Source of the DNA: Pseudomonas poae
GTDB lineage: Bacteria; Pseudomonadota; Gammaproteobacteria; Pseudomonadales; Pseudomonadaceae
Direction: 5' to 3'
Length of the DNA: 64,000 nt
Assembly (NCBI GenBank): GCA_004000515.1
Contig: CP034537.1
Span: forward strand, 496,001 to 560,000
The notes beneath the pieces were generated by a model, which saw nothing but the letters and a program-made list of their open reading frames with translations, was not told the origin of the DNA and did no database searches. Below, one piece after another: positions 8,145 to 17,549 of this stretch (the first letter of the stretch is position 1; each line of letters starts with the position of its first letter). Position numbers and translations under genes: made by a program.

Positions 8145-10444
8145 ATGTCGCGCACTTCAATAAAAACACCTGCCAGTTCACCACGCATGCTGGCTTCGGC
8201 CATCGGCGTTGCTCTCACTGCAAGCTCTGCTGCCCAACTGGCGCAAGCGGCTGAAGACACCGAACAAAAGGCGAGCGCAACAGCATTTCTCTGGGCGCCA
8301 CCAGCATCACCGGCCAGGAACAGGACAACACGTCCTACCAGGTGGAAAAAGCCTCGTCGCAGAAGTACACCGCGCCGCTGGTTGACACTCCGCGCTCGGT
8401 CACTGTGGTGCCGCAGCAGGTTCTCAAGGACACCGCCGCCACCTCGTTGCAAGATGCCTTGCGCACCGTACCGGGGATCACGTTCGGCGCCGGCGAAGGC
8501 GGCAACCCACAGGGCGACCGTCCGTTCATCCGTGGTTTTGACGCTCAGGGCGACACGTACCTGGACGGCGTGCGCGACACCGGCGGCCAGAGCCGCGAGA
8601 TCTTCGACATCGAGTCCATCGAAGTCAGCAAAGGCCCGAACTCTTCTTTTGGTGGTCGTGGTTCGGCCGGTGGCAGCATCAACCTGGTGAGCAAGACCCC
8701 ACAAGCGCGGGACTTCACCAACGGCGGCTTTACCTATGGCTCCGACCAGACCCGCCGCTACGTGCTCGACGTGAACCGTCAGTTCCTCGACGACAGCGCT
8801 GCGTTCCGCTTGAACCTGATGAGCCACGAACAGAACGTCGCTGGTCGTGACGCAATCAATTACGACCGTTGGGGCGTGGCCCCGTCGCTGACCTTTGGCC
8901 TGGGCACCCCGACCCGCGTTAACCTCAGCTACTACCACATGGAAAGTAACGATCTGCCGGATTCGGGGATTCCTTACGGCTATGGCTCGTCGACCGCGAC
9001 TGCACACGTGCATGACAAACCCAACGATGGCGGTGACAGCAACAACTTCTACGGCCTCAAGAGCCGCGACTTCCGCAAGACCCGCGCCGACATCAGCACC
9101 CTTTCCGTCGAGCACGACTTGAACGACAACATGACGCTGAAGAACACCCTGCGTCATGGCAGCACCGGCCAGGACTACATCCTCACTCAGCCGGATGACA
9201 GCAAGCTCAACGTGAACAAATACGGCACCGTATGGCGTCGTGCCAACTCCCGCGTATCGACCACCACCACGACCACCAACCAGACCGATCTGTTTGGCAG
9301 TTTCCAGGCGCTGGGTTTCAAGCACAGCTATTCCACTGGACTGGAATTTACCGGTGAAGAGACTCGCGTGAGCGGTTATACCGTCACGCCAAATGCCAAC
9401 CCAACTCCTAACGGTTGCACGCCTGGAATGGTCGGTAACAGCGGCGGCAGCTGTACATCCCTGGGCAACCCAAACCCAGATGATGCCTGGAATGGCACCA
9501 TCGCACGCAACTACATGGGTACCAACACCAAGGCCACCAGCCGCGCCGCCTATGTGTTCGACACCATCGAGCTGGACCCGAAATGGCTGCTGAACGTCGG
9601 CCTGCGCTATGACACCTTCGACACCGAAGCCAACACCAATGCGGCCACCGGGCGTACCAAGGTCAAGGACGACAGCCAGTTCTTCAACTGGCAGGCCGGC
9701 CTGGTCTGGAAGCCGCTGGATAACGGCAGTATCTACACCTCCTACGCGACCTCGGCTTCGCCAGCAGGCGGACTGGTAGGTGAAGGCGTGGACAACAACG
9801 CGATCCCGACTGGCATCAACACCAGCGACCTGAAACCGGAAGAGACCGTCAACTACGAGCTGGGCACCAAGTGGGACCTGTTTCACAACCGCCTGTCCCT
9901 GACGGCTGCTGTGTTCCGTACCGAGAAGAAAAATACCCGCATTCTGGTGAGTAACAACACCTACGAAACAGCCGGCGAATCCCGTGTCGACGGTTTGGAG
10001 TTATCGGCCAGCGGCAAAATCACCGATCAATGGCAAGTCTTCGCTGGCTATAGCTACCTGAAAAGCGAGCTGGTTGACCCAGGTAAGAACGCGACCCGCA
10101 GCGGCACAGTCGACGTAGGCTCCAATAAAGGCAACCAGATGCCCAACACACCAGAAGAATCGTTCAGCCTGTGGACCAGCTATGACGTGACGCCCAAGCT
10201 GACCATCGGTGGCGGCGCGTTCTATGTCGACCAGGTTTACGGCGATGCAGCCAACAAAGTGTACGTACCGTCCTACACCCGCTACGACGCCATGGCCAGC
10301 TACAAGCTGACCAAGAACGTCGACCTGCAACTGAACGTGCAGAACCTGACCGACAAGACCTATTACGACAAAGCCTACGGGGCGCACTTCGCCAACCAGG
10401 CGGCCGGTCGTACGGCCCTGCTGTCCACCAACTTCCACTTCTAA
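8145..10444 (+). CDS. piuA: TonB-dependent siderophore receptor PiuA (frameshift near residue 43)
   Basis: Outer-membrane receptor of about 766 residues that imports catecholate-type ferric siderophores using TonB energy. The ATG at 8145 (MSRTSIKTPASSPRMLASA) begins a signal peptide. The plug domain follows (DTPRSVTVVPQQVL, LRTVPGITFGAGEGG, DIESIEVSKGPNSSFGGRGS), then a 22-strand barrel ending in aromatic FHF. A one-base gap after 8272 (AAGGC-GAGCGC) splits the signal region from the plug. Restoring it gives KAERNSISLGA, and the length is then a multiple of three. In P. aeruginosa, PiuA also admits siderophore-linked beta-lactams. The split is probably a sequence error. Confidence 0.9.
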
Positions 10445-10460
10445 AAGCGGACAGCAAACA

Positions 10461-10497
10461 GCAAAAGCCCCACGCATCGGATGCGTGGGGCTTTTGC
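10461..10497 (+). terminator. Rho-independent terminator after piuA
   Basis: AAAAGCCCCACGCATC pairs with ATGCGTGGGGCTTTT (the last pair in mixed order around GG), giving a long stem followed by T-rich sequence. It lies 17 bases past the piuA stop. Confidence 0.8.
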
Positions 10498-10577
10498 GTA
10501 AAACAGAATATTTCTCGATAACTCACGGCATAATGCGCGCCGTGGCATTCACATCCAGATAGACGAGGCGGTCAGAC

Positions 10578-13100
10578 GTGTTGAAGAAAACCCTGTTCCA
10601 GTTGCACTGGTTCTTCGGCATTACCGCCGGGCTGGTGCTGGCCTTGATGGGGATCACCGGGGCTGCGGTCTCGTTTCAGGATGAGATTCTGCGGGCACTC
10701 AACCCCACGGTACTCAGCGTCGAAAAACGCGAAGCCGGCGTGCTGCCACCCGCCGAACTGGTGCGCAAACTGGAAGCCACCGAAGGCAAGACCGTGTCCA
10801 TGCTCTGGGTAGAAAGCGAAAGCGGCAACGCCGCGCGCGTGTTCTTCACCCCGCCGCCCGGCGAGCGCCGTGGCCAGATGCGCTACTTCGACCCCTACAC
10901 GGGCGACTACATGGGCGACGCCGTCGGCCAGGATGTGTTCGGTTTTATCCTGCAACTGCACCGCTTCCTCGCCATGGGCGAAACCGGGCGCAACATCACC
11001 GGCGCTTGCACGCTGATCCTGGTGTTCTTCTGCCTCTCCGGCTTGTACCTGCGCTGGCCGCGCCAGGTGGCGAGCTGGCGCGCCTGGTTGGCAGTGGACT
11101 GGCGCAAAAGGGCCGCAGCTTCAACTGGGATTTGCACTCCGTATTCGGCACCTGGTGCTTGCTGGCCTACCTGTTGGCGGCGCTCACCGGCTTGACCTGG
11201 TCCTATGACTGGTACAGCCAGGGCGTGACCAAACTGCTCTCCGACGCCCCGCAAAATGAACGCATGCGCAAACGCGGCCCGCCACCGGCCGGTCCGGCGC
11301 CCGTGGCCAACTACGACGCTATGTGGAGCAGCATCTACAGCAACGCTGGCCCCGGCTTGAGCGCCTACAACATCCGCATGCCAGCCGTCGCCGGCCAACC
11401 GGCCACCGTCTATTACCTGTTGAAAGATTCGCCCCACGACCGTGCGCTGAACCAAATCAACCTGGACCCGGCCACCGGCGAGGTGAAATCCCACGCCCAG
11501 TACGCCAGCAAAGCTTCAAGGCGCAGTTGCTGACCAGCATCTACGCACTGCACACCGGCAGTTATTTTGGTTTGGCGGGACGCATCATCCTCACCGTCAG
11601 CTCCCTGCTGATGCCACTGTTCTTCATCACCGGCTGGCTGCTGTACCTGGACCGACGCCGCAAAAAACGTCAGGTCCGCGATGCGCGTAAAGGTCTTGGC
11701 GCCAACCACAGCGATGCTCCGGCGTGGCTGATCGGTTTTGCCAGCCAGAGCGGTTTTGCCGAGCAACTGGCCTGGCAGACCGCCGGCCAATTACAGGCCG
11801 CCGGGTTGCCGGTGAAGGTGCAGGCACTGGGCAGCGTCAGCCAGGACGACCTGCGCCAATCGCACAATGCGCTGTTTGTGGTCAGCACCTTCGGCGACGG
11901 TGAAGCCCCCGACAGCGCACGTGGTTTCGAGCGCAGCGTGCTTGGCCAGGACCTGTCCCTCAAGGGTCTGAACTACTCGGTGCTGGCGTTGGGTGATCGT
12001 CAATACGAACACTTCTGCGGCTTTGCCCGCCGCCTGCATTTCTGGTTGACCAACCAGGGCGGCAACCCGCTGTTCGCCCCGATTGAAGTGGACAGCGGCG
12101 ACAGCGCCGCCCTGCTGCACTGGCAACAACAACTCGGCCAGCTCACCGGTCACGCCCCTACGGCTGCATGGCCGACGGCCCAGTACGAAAACTGGACGCT
12201 GACCCAGCGTACCCTGCTCAACCGCGACAGCAGCGGCTCCGACGTCTACTTGCTGGGCCTGACAGCGACCTCGCCCCAGACCTGGCAAGCCGGCGACCTG
12301 GTGGAAGTGCTGCCACGCAATTGCCCCTGGGCCATCGAGCACTTCCTCGAAGGGTTGGGTTTGGCCAACAGCGAGGGTGTGCTGATCGACGGCATGGCGC
12401 ACACCCTTGACCAGGCCCTGGCTACCCGCCAGTTGCCGACTCATCGTGCACACCTGGTCGGCCTGCATGCCCAGGCGCTGGTGGACGCACTCGTACCCTT
12501 GGGCATGCGCGAATACTCCATTGCCTCGATTGCCAGCGACGGCGTGCTGGAGTTGATCGTGCGCCAGGAACGCCACCCCGACGGCAGCCTGGGCTTGGGC
12601 TCAGGCTGGCTCACCGAATACGCCGCCATCGGCTCCGCTATCAGCCTGCGCTTGCGCCGCAACAGTGGTTTCCATCTGCCGGAGGCACCGTGCCGCTGAT
12701 CCTGCTGGGCAACGGCACGGGACTCGCCGGCCTGCGCAGCCTGCTCAAAGCCCGCGTCGCCGATGGCCAGCAACGCAACTGGCTGCTGTTCGGCGAGCGC
12801 AATATCGCCCACGACTTCCTCTGCCAGGACGAACTGCAAGGCTGGTTGGCCAGCGGGGATCTGGCACTGTTGGACCTGGCGTTCTCCCGCGACCAGGACG
12901 AAAAAATCTACGTGCAGGACCGCCTGCGCGAGTCGGCGGATGTGCTGCGTAAGTGGCTGGCTGACGGCGCTGCGATTTATGTGTGCGGCAGCTTGCAGGG
13001 GATGGCCGCTGGGGTGGACAAGGCGTTGGTGGATATTTTGGGCAGTGAGGCGGTGGAGCGACTTATCGAACAAGGCCGCTACCGCCGGGATGTGTACTGA
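10578..13100 (+). CDS. piuB: PiuB: PepSY membrane protein fused to a flavodoxin / CPR-type reductase (three frameshifts)
   Basis: A fused iron reductase of about 841 residues. The N-terminal third is a PepSY-TM membrane domain ([36 protein letters not shown]; later [18 protein letters not shown]). A flavodoxin domain follows ([39 protein letters not shown]), then an FAD/NADPH reductase domain ([39 protein letters not shown]). Four frames must be joined: one base is missing near 11105 ([10 protein letters not shown]), at the A run 11510-11512 (YASKSFKAQL) and at GG 12684-12685 ([11 protein letters not shown]). The start is GTG 10578 (MLKKTLFQ). In P. aeruginosa this gene also neighbours piuA. 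It likely reduces imported ferric siderophore. Confidence 0.88.
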
Positions 13101-13126
13101 TCCTCCATAGCCAATGGATATCAAAA

Positions 13127-13154
13127 TGTGGGAGCTGGCTTGCCTGCTCCCACA
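13127..13154. repeat. Single REP palindrome
   Basis: TGTGGGAGC and GCTCCCACA flank TGGCTTGCCT, a single REP hairpin between the convergent piuB and phoD genes, possibly serving both as a terminator. Confidence 0.7.
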
Positions 13155-13174
13155 GGTTTTAACTGCATTCCAAA

Positions 13175-14716
13175 TCAGGTGGGTTGGAGTTTTTGCTGGA
13201 ACACTGACACCCCATCCAGGTCCCGCAGAATCACGGTCAACTCCGCCGTTTGCCCATCAATCTGCACCTCGCCAAAAAACTGAAAGCCGGCAAGCGGCGA
13301 GGTGTTTTGTGCAGGCGGAGCCTTCTCGAACACCACCTCTGGCCCAAACGTCTTATCCAGCGCATTCGGGCCAAAGCTCCCCGCGTTCAAAGGCCCGGCC
13401 ACAAACTCCCAGAACGGCTCAAAGTCCTGAAACGCCGCCCGATCCGGGTGATAGTGATGCGCTGCGCAGTAATGCACATCCGCCGTCAGCCACACGTGGT
13501 TGCGTACCTTATGCGCTCGCAGGAAGCCCAACAGTTCGGCAATTTCCAACTCACGGCCTTGGGGTGCCCCCGGATCATTATTGGCGATGGCCTCCCAGCG
13601 CGGCACACCAGGGCTCACCTCGCCATCGGGCACGCCAAGGCCGATTGGCATATCAGCGGCAATCACTTTCCACTGTGCCTGGGAGCCCTTGAGTTCACGC
13701 TTGAGCCACTCCAGTTGCTCACGCCCGAGGAAGGGTTTTTCGCCGCCCAGGTTGTCATCGTTGGGCCCGCGATAGCTGCGCATATCCAGCACAAATACAT
13801 CCAGCAGCGGGCCGTAGCTGAGCTTGCGGTAAATGCGTCCACCACCGTCGGCGGCCTGGCGACGCATCGGTGAATATTCCAGCCAGGCCTGACGTGCACG
13901 GCCCACCAAGGTGTTGATGTCCTTGGTCTGGTAACGCTCATCGAGCTGCTTGCTCGGCGACCAGTTATTTACCACTTCGTGGTCGTCCCACTGCCAGATC
14001 TGCGGCACCTCGGCATTGAAGCGGCGCACGTTTTCATCCAGCAAGTTGTAGCGGTAATTGCCGCGATATTCGTCGAGGGTTTCAGCGACTTTGCTCTTGG
14101 CTTCGGTGGTGATGTTGCGCCAGATGCGACCGTCCTCAACCGTGAGTTGCGCGGGCACCGGGCCGTCGGCGTAGATGGTGTCGCCGCTGTGGATAAAGAA
14201 GTCTGGCAAGCGCAGGCGCATGGCTTCGTAGATGCGCATGCCGCCGATGTCCGGGTTGATGCCGAAGCCTTGGCCGACGGTGTCGCCGCTCCACACAAAA
14301 CGGATATCGCGACGCTGTTGCGGCACGCTGCGCAGGTGGCCAAACCAGGGCTCGCTGGCGACGCCGGTCTGCGCGTCTTCAAAATGCACGCGGTAGAAGA
14401 TCGCCTGGTCGGCGGGCAAGCCGGTGAGTTCGACGCGGGCAGTGAAGTCGCTGCGGTTGTCGGCCAGAGGCGAGACGAATTTACGTGGGTTACTGAACAC
14501 GCTGCGGGTGTCCCACTCCACCACCATCCGTGCCGGGCGGTCGCTGCGGCTCCAGATCATGGCGCGGTCGCCGAGCAGGTCACCGGACTGCACACCGTCG
14601 GTGAGTTGCGGGCGGTCCTTGACCGAGGCAATGACCGCCGGGGCCAGGCCCGGCAGCAACAGCCCGGCGCCGACGGCTTGCATCACACGGCGACGGCCGA
14701 GATCGAAGTGGCTCAT
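13175..14716 (-). CDS. phoD: Tat-exported alkaline phosphatase D family protein
   Basis: Phosphodiesterase/phosphatase of 513 residues in the PhoD metallophosphatase family. The N-terminus MSHFDLGRRRVMQAVGAGLL carries a twin-arginine signal, so the folded enzyme is exported by Tat. Metal-ligand segments are VWSGDTVGQG, FFIHSGDTIYADG, QWDDHEVVNNW and TADVHYCAAHHYHPD. The ATG at 14716 starts right at the Tat signal; a 21-residue in-frame upstream extension lacks signal features. It stands alone between the convergent piuB and the fru operon. PhoD enzymes typically respond to phosphate limitation, but I see no clear Pho box. Confidence 0.92.
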   Translation of the reverse strand: MSHFDLGRRRVMQAVGAGLLLPGLAPAVIASVKDRPQLTDGVQSGDLLGDRAMIWSRSDRPARMVVEWDTRSVFSNPRKFVSPLADNRSDFTARVELTGLPADQAIFYRVHFEDAQTGVASEPWFGHLRSVPQQRRDIRFVWSGDTVGQGFGINPDIGGMRIYEAMRLRLPDFFIHSGDTIYADGPVPAQLTVEDGRIWRNITTEAKSKVAETLDEYRGNYRYNLLDENVRRFNAEVPQIWQWDDHEVVNNWSPSKQLDERYQTKDINTLVGRARQAWLEYSPMRRQAADGGGRIYRKLSYGPLLDVFVLDMRSYRGPNDDNLGGEKPFLGREQLEWLKRELKGSQAQWKVIAADMPIGLGVPDGEVSPGVPRWEAIANNDPGAPQGRELEIAELLGFLRAHKVRNHVWLTADVHYCAAHHYHPDRAAFQDFEPFWEFVAGPLNAGSFGPNALDKTFGPEVVFEKAPPAQNTSPLAGFQFFGEVQIDGQTAELTVILRDLDGVSVFQQKLQPT

Positions 14717-14814
14717 GCGGGTGCCCTCTTGAGGATCAAAGGGAGACTTAAGCACGCGGGGATGAATCAGAGATGACACCGCCCCGCATCCAATGAAGTT
14801 CGAATGTGGGAGCT

Positions 14815-14893
14815 GGCTTGCCTGCGATAGCGGTGCATCAGTAACAAATATGCAAGCTGACAGCCCGCTATCGCAGGCAAGCCAGCTCCCACA
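14815..14893. repeat. REP doublet (REPIN-like inverted pair)
   Basis: TGTGGGAGCTGGCTTGCCTG at the left is mirrored by CAGGCAAGCCAGCTCCCACA at the right, with a spacer of about 40 bases. It lies 13 bases downstream of the fruA stop and upstream of phoD, so it may end the fru transcript. Confidence 0.9.
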
Positions 14894-14906
14894 TTTTCAG
14901 ACCGTG

Positions 14907-16618
14907 TCAGGCTTTGGCGGGTGCGACCGACAGCTCGACCACCTCAGGCCGCTTGATCAGCGCATACACCAACCCCGTCAGCACACTCCCTGCCACAATC
15001 GCCAGCAAATACAAGAGCGCATGGTTCATCGCATTCGGGATGACCAGCACAAACAACCCACCATGGGGCGCCGCCAGCACGCAGCCGAAATACATCGACA
15101 ACGCACCGGTCAACGCGCCACCGGCGATGCTCGCCGGGATCACCCGCAGTGGGTCCTTGGCGGCAAACGGGATTGCGCCTTCGGAGATAAAGCACATGCC
15201 CAGGATCATTGCCGCCTTGCCCGCCTCACGCTCGGTTTGGGCAAACTTGCGTCGCGCCAGGAACGTGGCGATGCCCATGCCAATCGGCGGCACCATGCCG
15301 GCGGCCATTGTCGCGGCCATGGGTGCGCCGCTGTGCGCTGCCAGCAGGCCAACGGAAAACGCATACGCCGCCTTGTTGATCGGCCCGCCCAGGTCCACAC
15401 ATCATGCCGCCCAGCAGGATGCCCAGCAGCACCGCGTTGGTAGTGCCCATGGTGCTCAGGAAGTCGGTAAGGCCCACCAGCATGCGCGCCACCGGCGGGC
15501 CGACCAGATAGATCATCGCCAGGCCGGTGAACAAACTGGCCAACAACGGGATGATCAGGATCGGCTTGAGTGCCTCCAGGCTCTGGGGCAATTTCACCGC
15601 GCGGGTGATCAGCTTGACGCAGTAACCGGCCAGGAAACCGGCGAATATGCCGCCGATAAAACCCGCCCCTAAGGTTCCTGCCAACAAGCCGCCGATCATG
15701 CCCGGCGCAATGCCCGGACGGTCGGCAATCGAGTAGGCGATGTACCCCGCCAGCAGCGGCACCATCAGCATAAAGGCGCGATCGCCGACGGTTTTCAGTG
15801 CGGCGGCCAGGGTGCCTTCCTGTTCGAATGCGTGAATACCGAACACAAAGGACAAGGCGATCAACAACCCGCCTGCCACCACCATCGGCAACATGAACGA
15901 CACACCGGTGAGCAGGTGTTTGTACACGCCGGTTTTTTCCGACTTGGTCACCGCGCCGGTCGCAGCGCTTTCCACCGTGCCTTCGGCCAGGGCCTTGTTG
16001 AGGGTCGCTTCGGATTGCTTGAGGGCAATGCCGGTGCCGCAGCGATAAATCTTCTTGCCAGCGAAACGCTCGGTGGCGACCTCGATATCAGCGGCCAACA
16101 ACACCACGTCGGCATCGGCAATCGCTTGCGGGCTCAACGGCGTGCGTGCACCCACTGAGCCCTGAGTCTCGACCTGCAAGTCGTAGCCCAGGCGCTTGGC
16201 GGTTTGCTGCAAGGCTTCGGCCGCCATGAAGGTATGGGCGACGCCCGTTGGGCAAGCGGTGACGGCGACGATACGCGGTGCGCTCTTGGCAGCACTCTCA
16301 GTGACGGCATACTCCAGCGCTTCCTCGGCACCTCGACGCAACACCGCTTCCACATCCGCCAGCGCCTGGGCTGGCGTGCTCTGGAAACACACGTTTGCCA
16401 ACAAACCGCGCCATATCCACCGGCGTGCTGCTGACCAGCAATACCCATTCGGCGGCATCGATGGTGGCCTGGGACAACTGGCGTTCAGGGCGCTGCACAT
16501 CCACCACTTCGACACTGGTGCTCCAGCCCTGGCGCTGCGCAGCGGCGTCCAACAAGCGAGCGCACAGCACACTGGTGACCATGCCGTTCGGGCAGGCAGT
16601 AACAATGGCTAACTTCAT
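14907..16618 (-). CDS. fruA: Fructose PTS permease EIIBC (FruA), two frameshifts
   Basis: Fructose-specific EIIB'BC of about 570 residues that imports fructose and phosphorylates it to fructose-1-phosphate. The N-terminal B' domain (MKLAIVTACPNGMVTSVLCA) and the functional B domain (VAVTACPTGVAHTFMAAEAL, with the phosphoryl cysteine in ACPTG) precede the membrane EIIC domain (GVYKHLLTGVSFMLPMVVAG and FLAGYCVKLI). An extra C (GG at 16383-16384 on the plus strand) breaks RVFQSTPAQAL. A missing TG at about 15396-15402 breaks MMCVDLGGPINKAAYAF. Both together restore a multiple of three. The start is ATG 16618, downstream of GAGGG. It is the last gene of fruBKA. Confidence 0.92.
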
Positions 16619-16629
16619 CACAAACCCTC

Positions 16630-17549
16630 TTATTGTTCTGTCAGCGTGCGCACATCGACGCCGCTTTGCAGATGCGCCAACTGCGCATCGTCGCTGATGC
16701 CGAAACCGATTTGCGTCACCGCCATGGCGGCAATTGCCGTGGCCCGGCGCAGGGTGTGCTCCGGCGTATCGCCACTGAGCAACCCGTGGAGCATCCCGGC
16801 CAGCAATGAGTCGCCAGCACCTACCGTGCTTGCCACACTGACCTTAGGCGGCGTGGCGTGCAGCGCCCTACCCGGGCTGAACCAACTCACACCTGCGGCG
16901 CCATCGGACACCACCACATGCTCCACACCCTGTTGATGCAGCTGGCTGACAGCATCCGCGCTATGCCCCAGGGCTTCGGCCAGCTCTTCAGTGTTGGGCT
17001 TGACCAACCAGGGGCCAGCTTTCAAACCGGCAATCAAGGCTTCGCCGCTGGTGTCCAGGGCGACTTTCAAACCGAGGTTTTTCAACGTTTCCAACAACCC
17101 CTGAAACCACTGTGGGCTGACGCCGTTTGGCAGGCTGCCGGCGACCACCACCGCATCGAATTCAGGGCCGATTGCCTCAACGCTCTTGAGGAGTTCTTTT
17201 GCGCCTGCTCCCCCACCCAAGGCCCCGGCGCATTGATGTCGGTGACCCGGCCATCGTATTCGGCAATCTTGATATTGCTGCGGGTTTCGCCCGGAACGCG
17301 AACGAACGCATCACCGAATCCACGGCTGGCAATCAGCGCCTCGAAGGCCTGCGGGTTGTCTTCACCCAGGAAGCCGCCCACGGTCACGTGATGGCCCAGG
17401 TCCGCCAACACCTGGGCCACATTCACGCCTTTGCCGGCGGCATGGGTGAGCATGGTTTCACTGCGATTGACTTCACCCGGTTCCAGGCGCGGCAGGCGCA
17501 CCGTCAGGTCCAACGCCGGGTTCAGCGTCAGGGTCAGAATCCTTGCCAT
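16630..17549 (-). CDS. fruK: 1-phosphofructokinase (FruK), one frameshift
   Basis: Converts fructose-1-phosphate to fructose-1,6-bisphosphate with ATP, the step after FruA. It is a PfkB/ribokinase-family protein of about 306 residues. Motifs: LTLNPALDLTVRLPRLEPGE at the start, AAGKGVNVAQVLADLG, and the C-terminal anion-hole signature STVGAGDSLLAGMLHG with the catalytic aspartate. A missing G near 17195 (QAQK-ELLKSVEAIGPEFD) splits it into two frames; adding it restores a length divisible by three. The ATG at 17549 lies inside the end of fruB (16-base overlap), so the genes are translationally coupled. Confidence 0.92.

Noticed and set aside
8099..9886. A 595-codon open frame antisense to piuA
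   Set aside because: It lies wholly opposite a receptor with clear plug and barrel motifs. Its residue mix (Val-, Gly-, Ala-rich) follows from the codon bias of the sense gene. No family motif or ribosome site.
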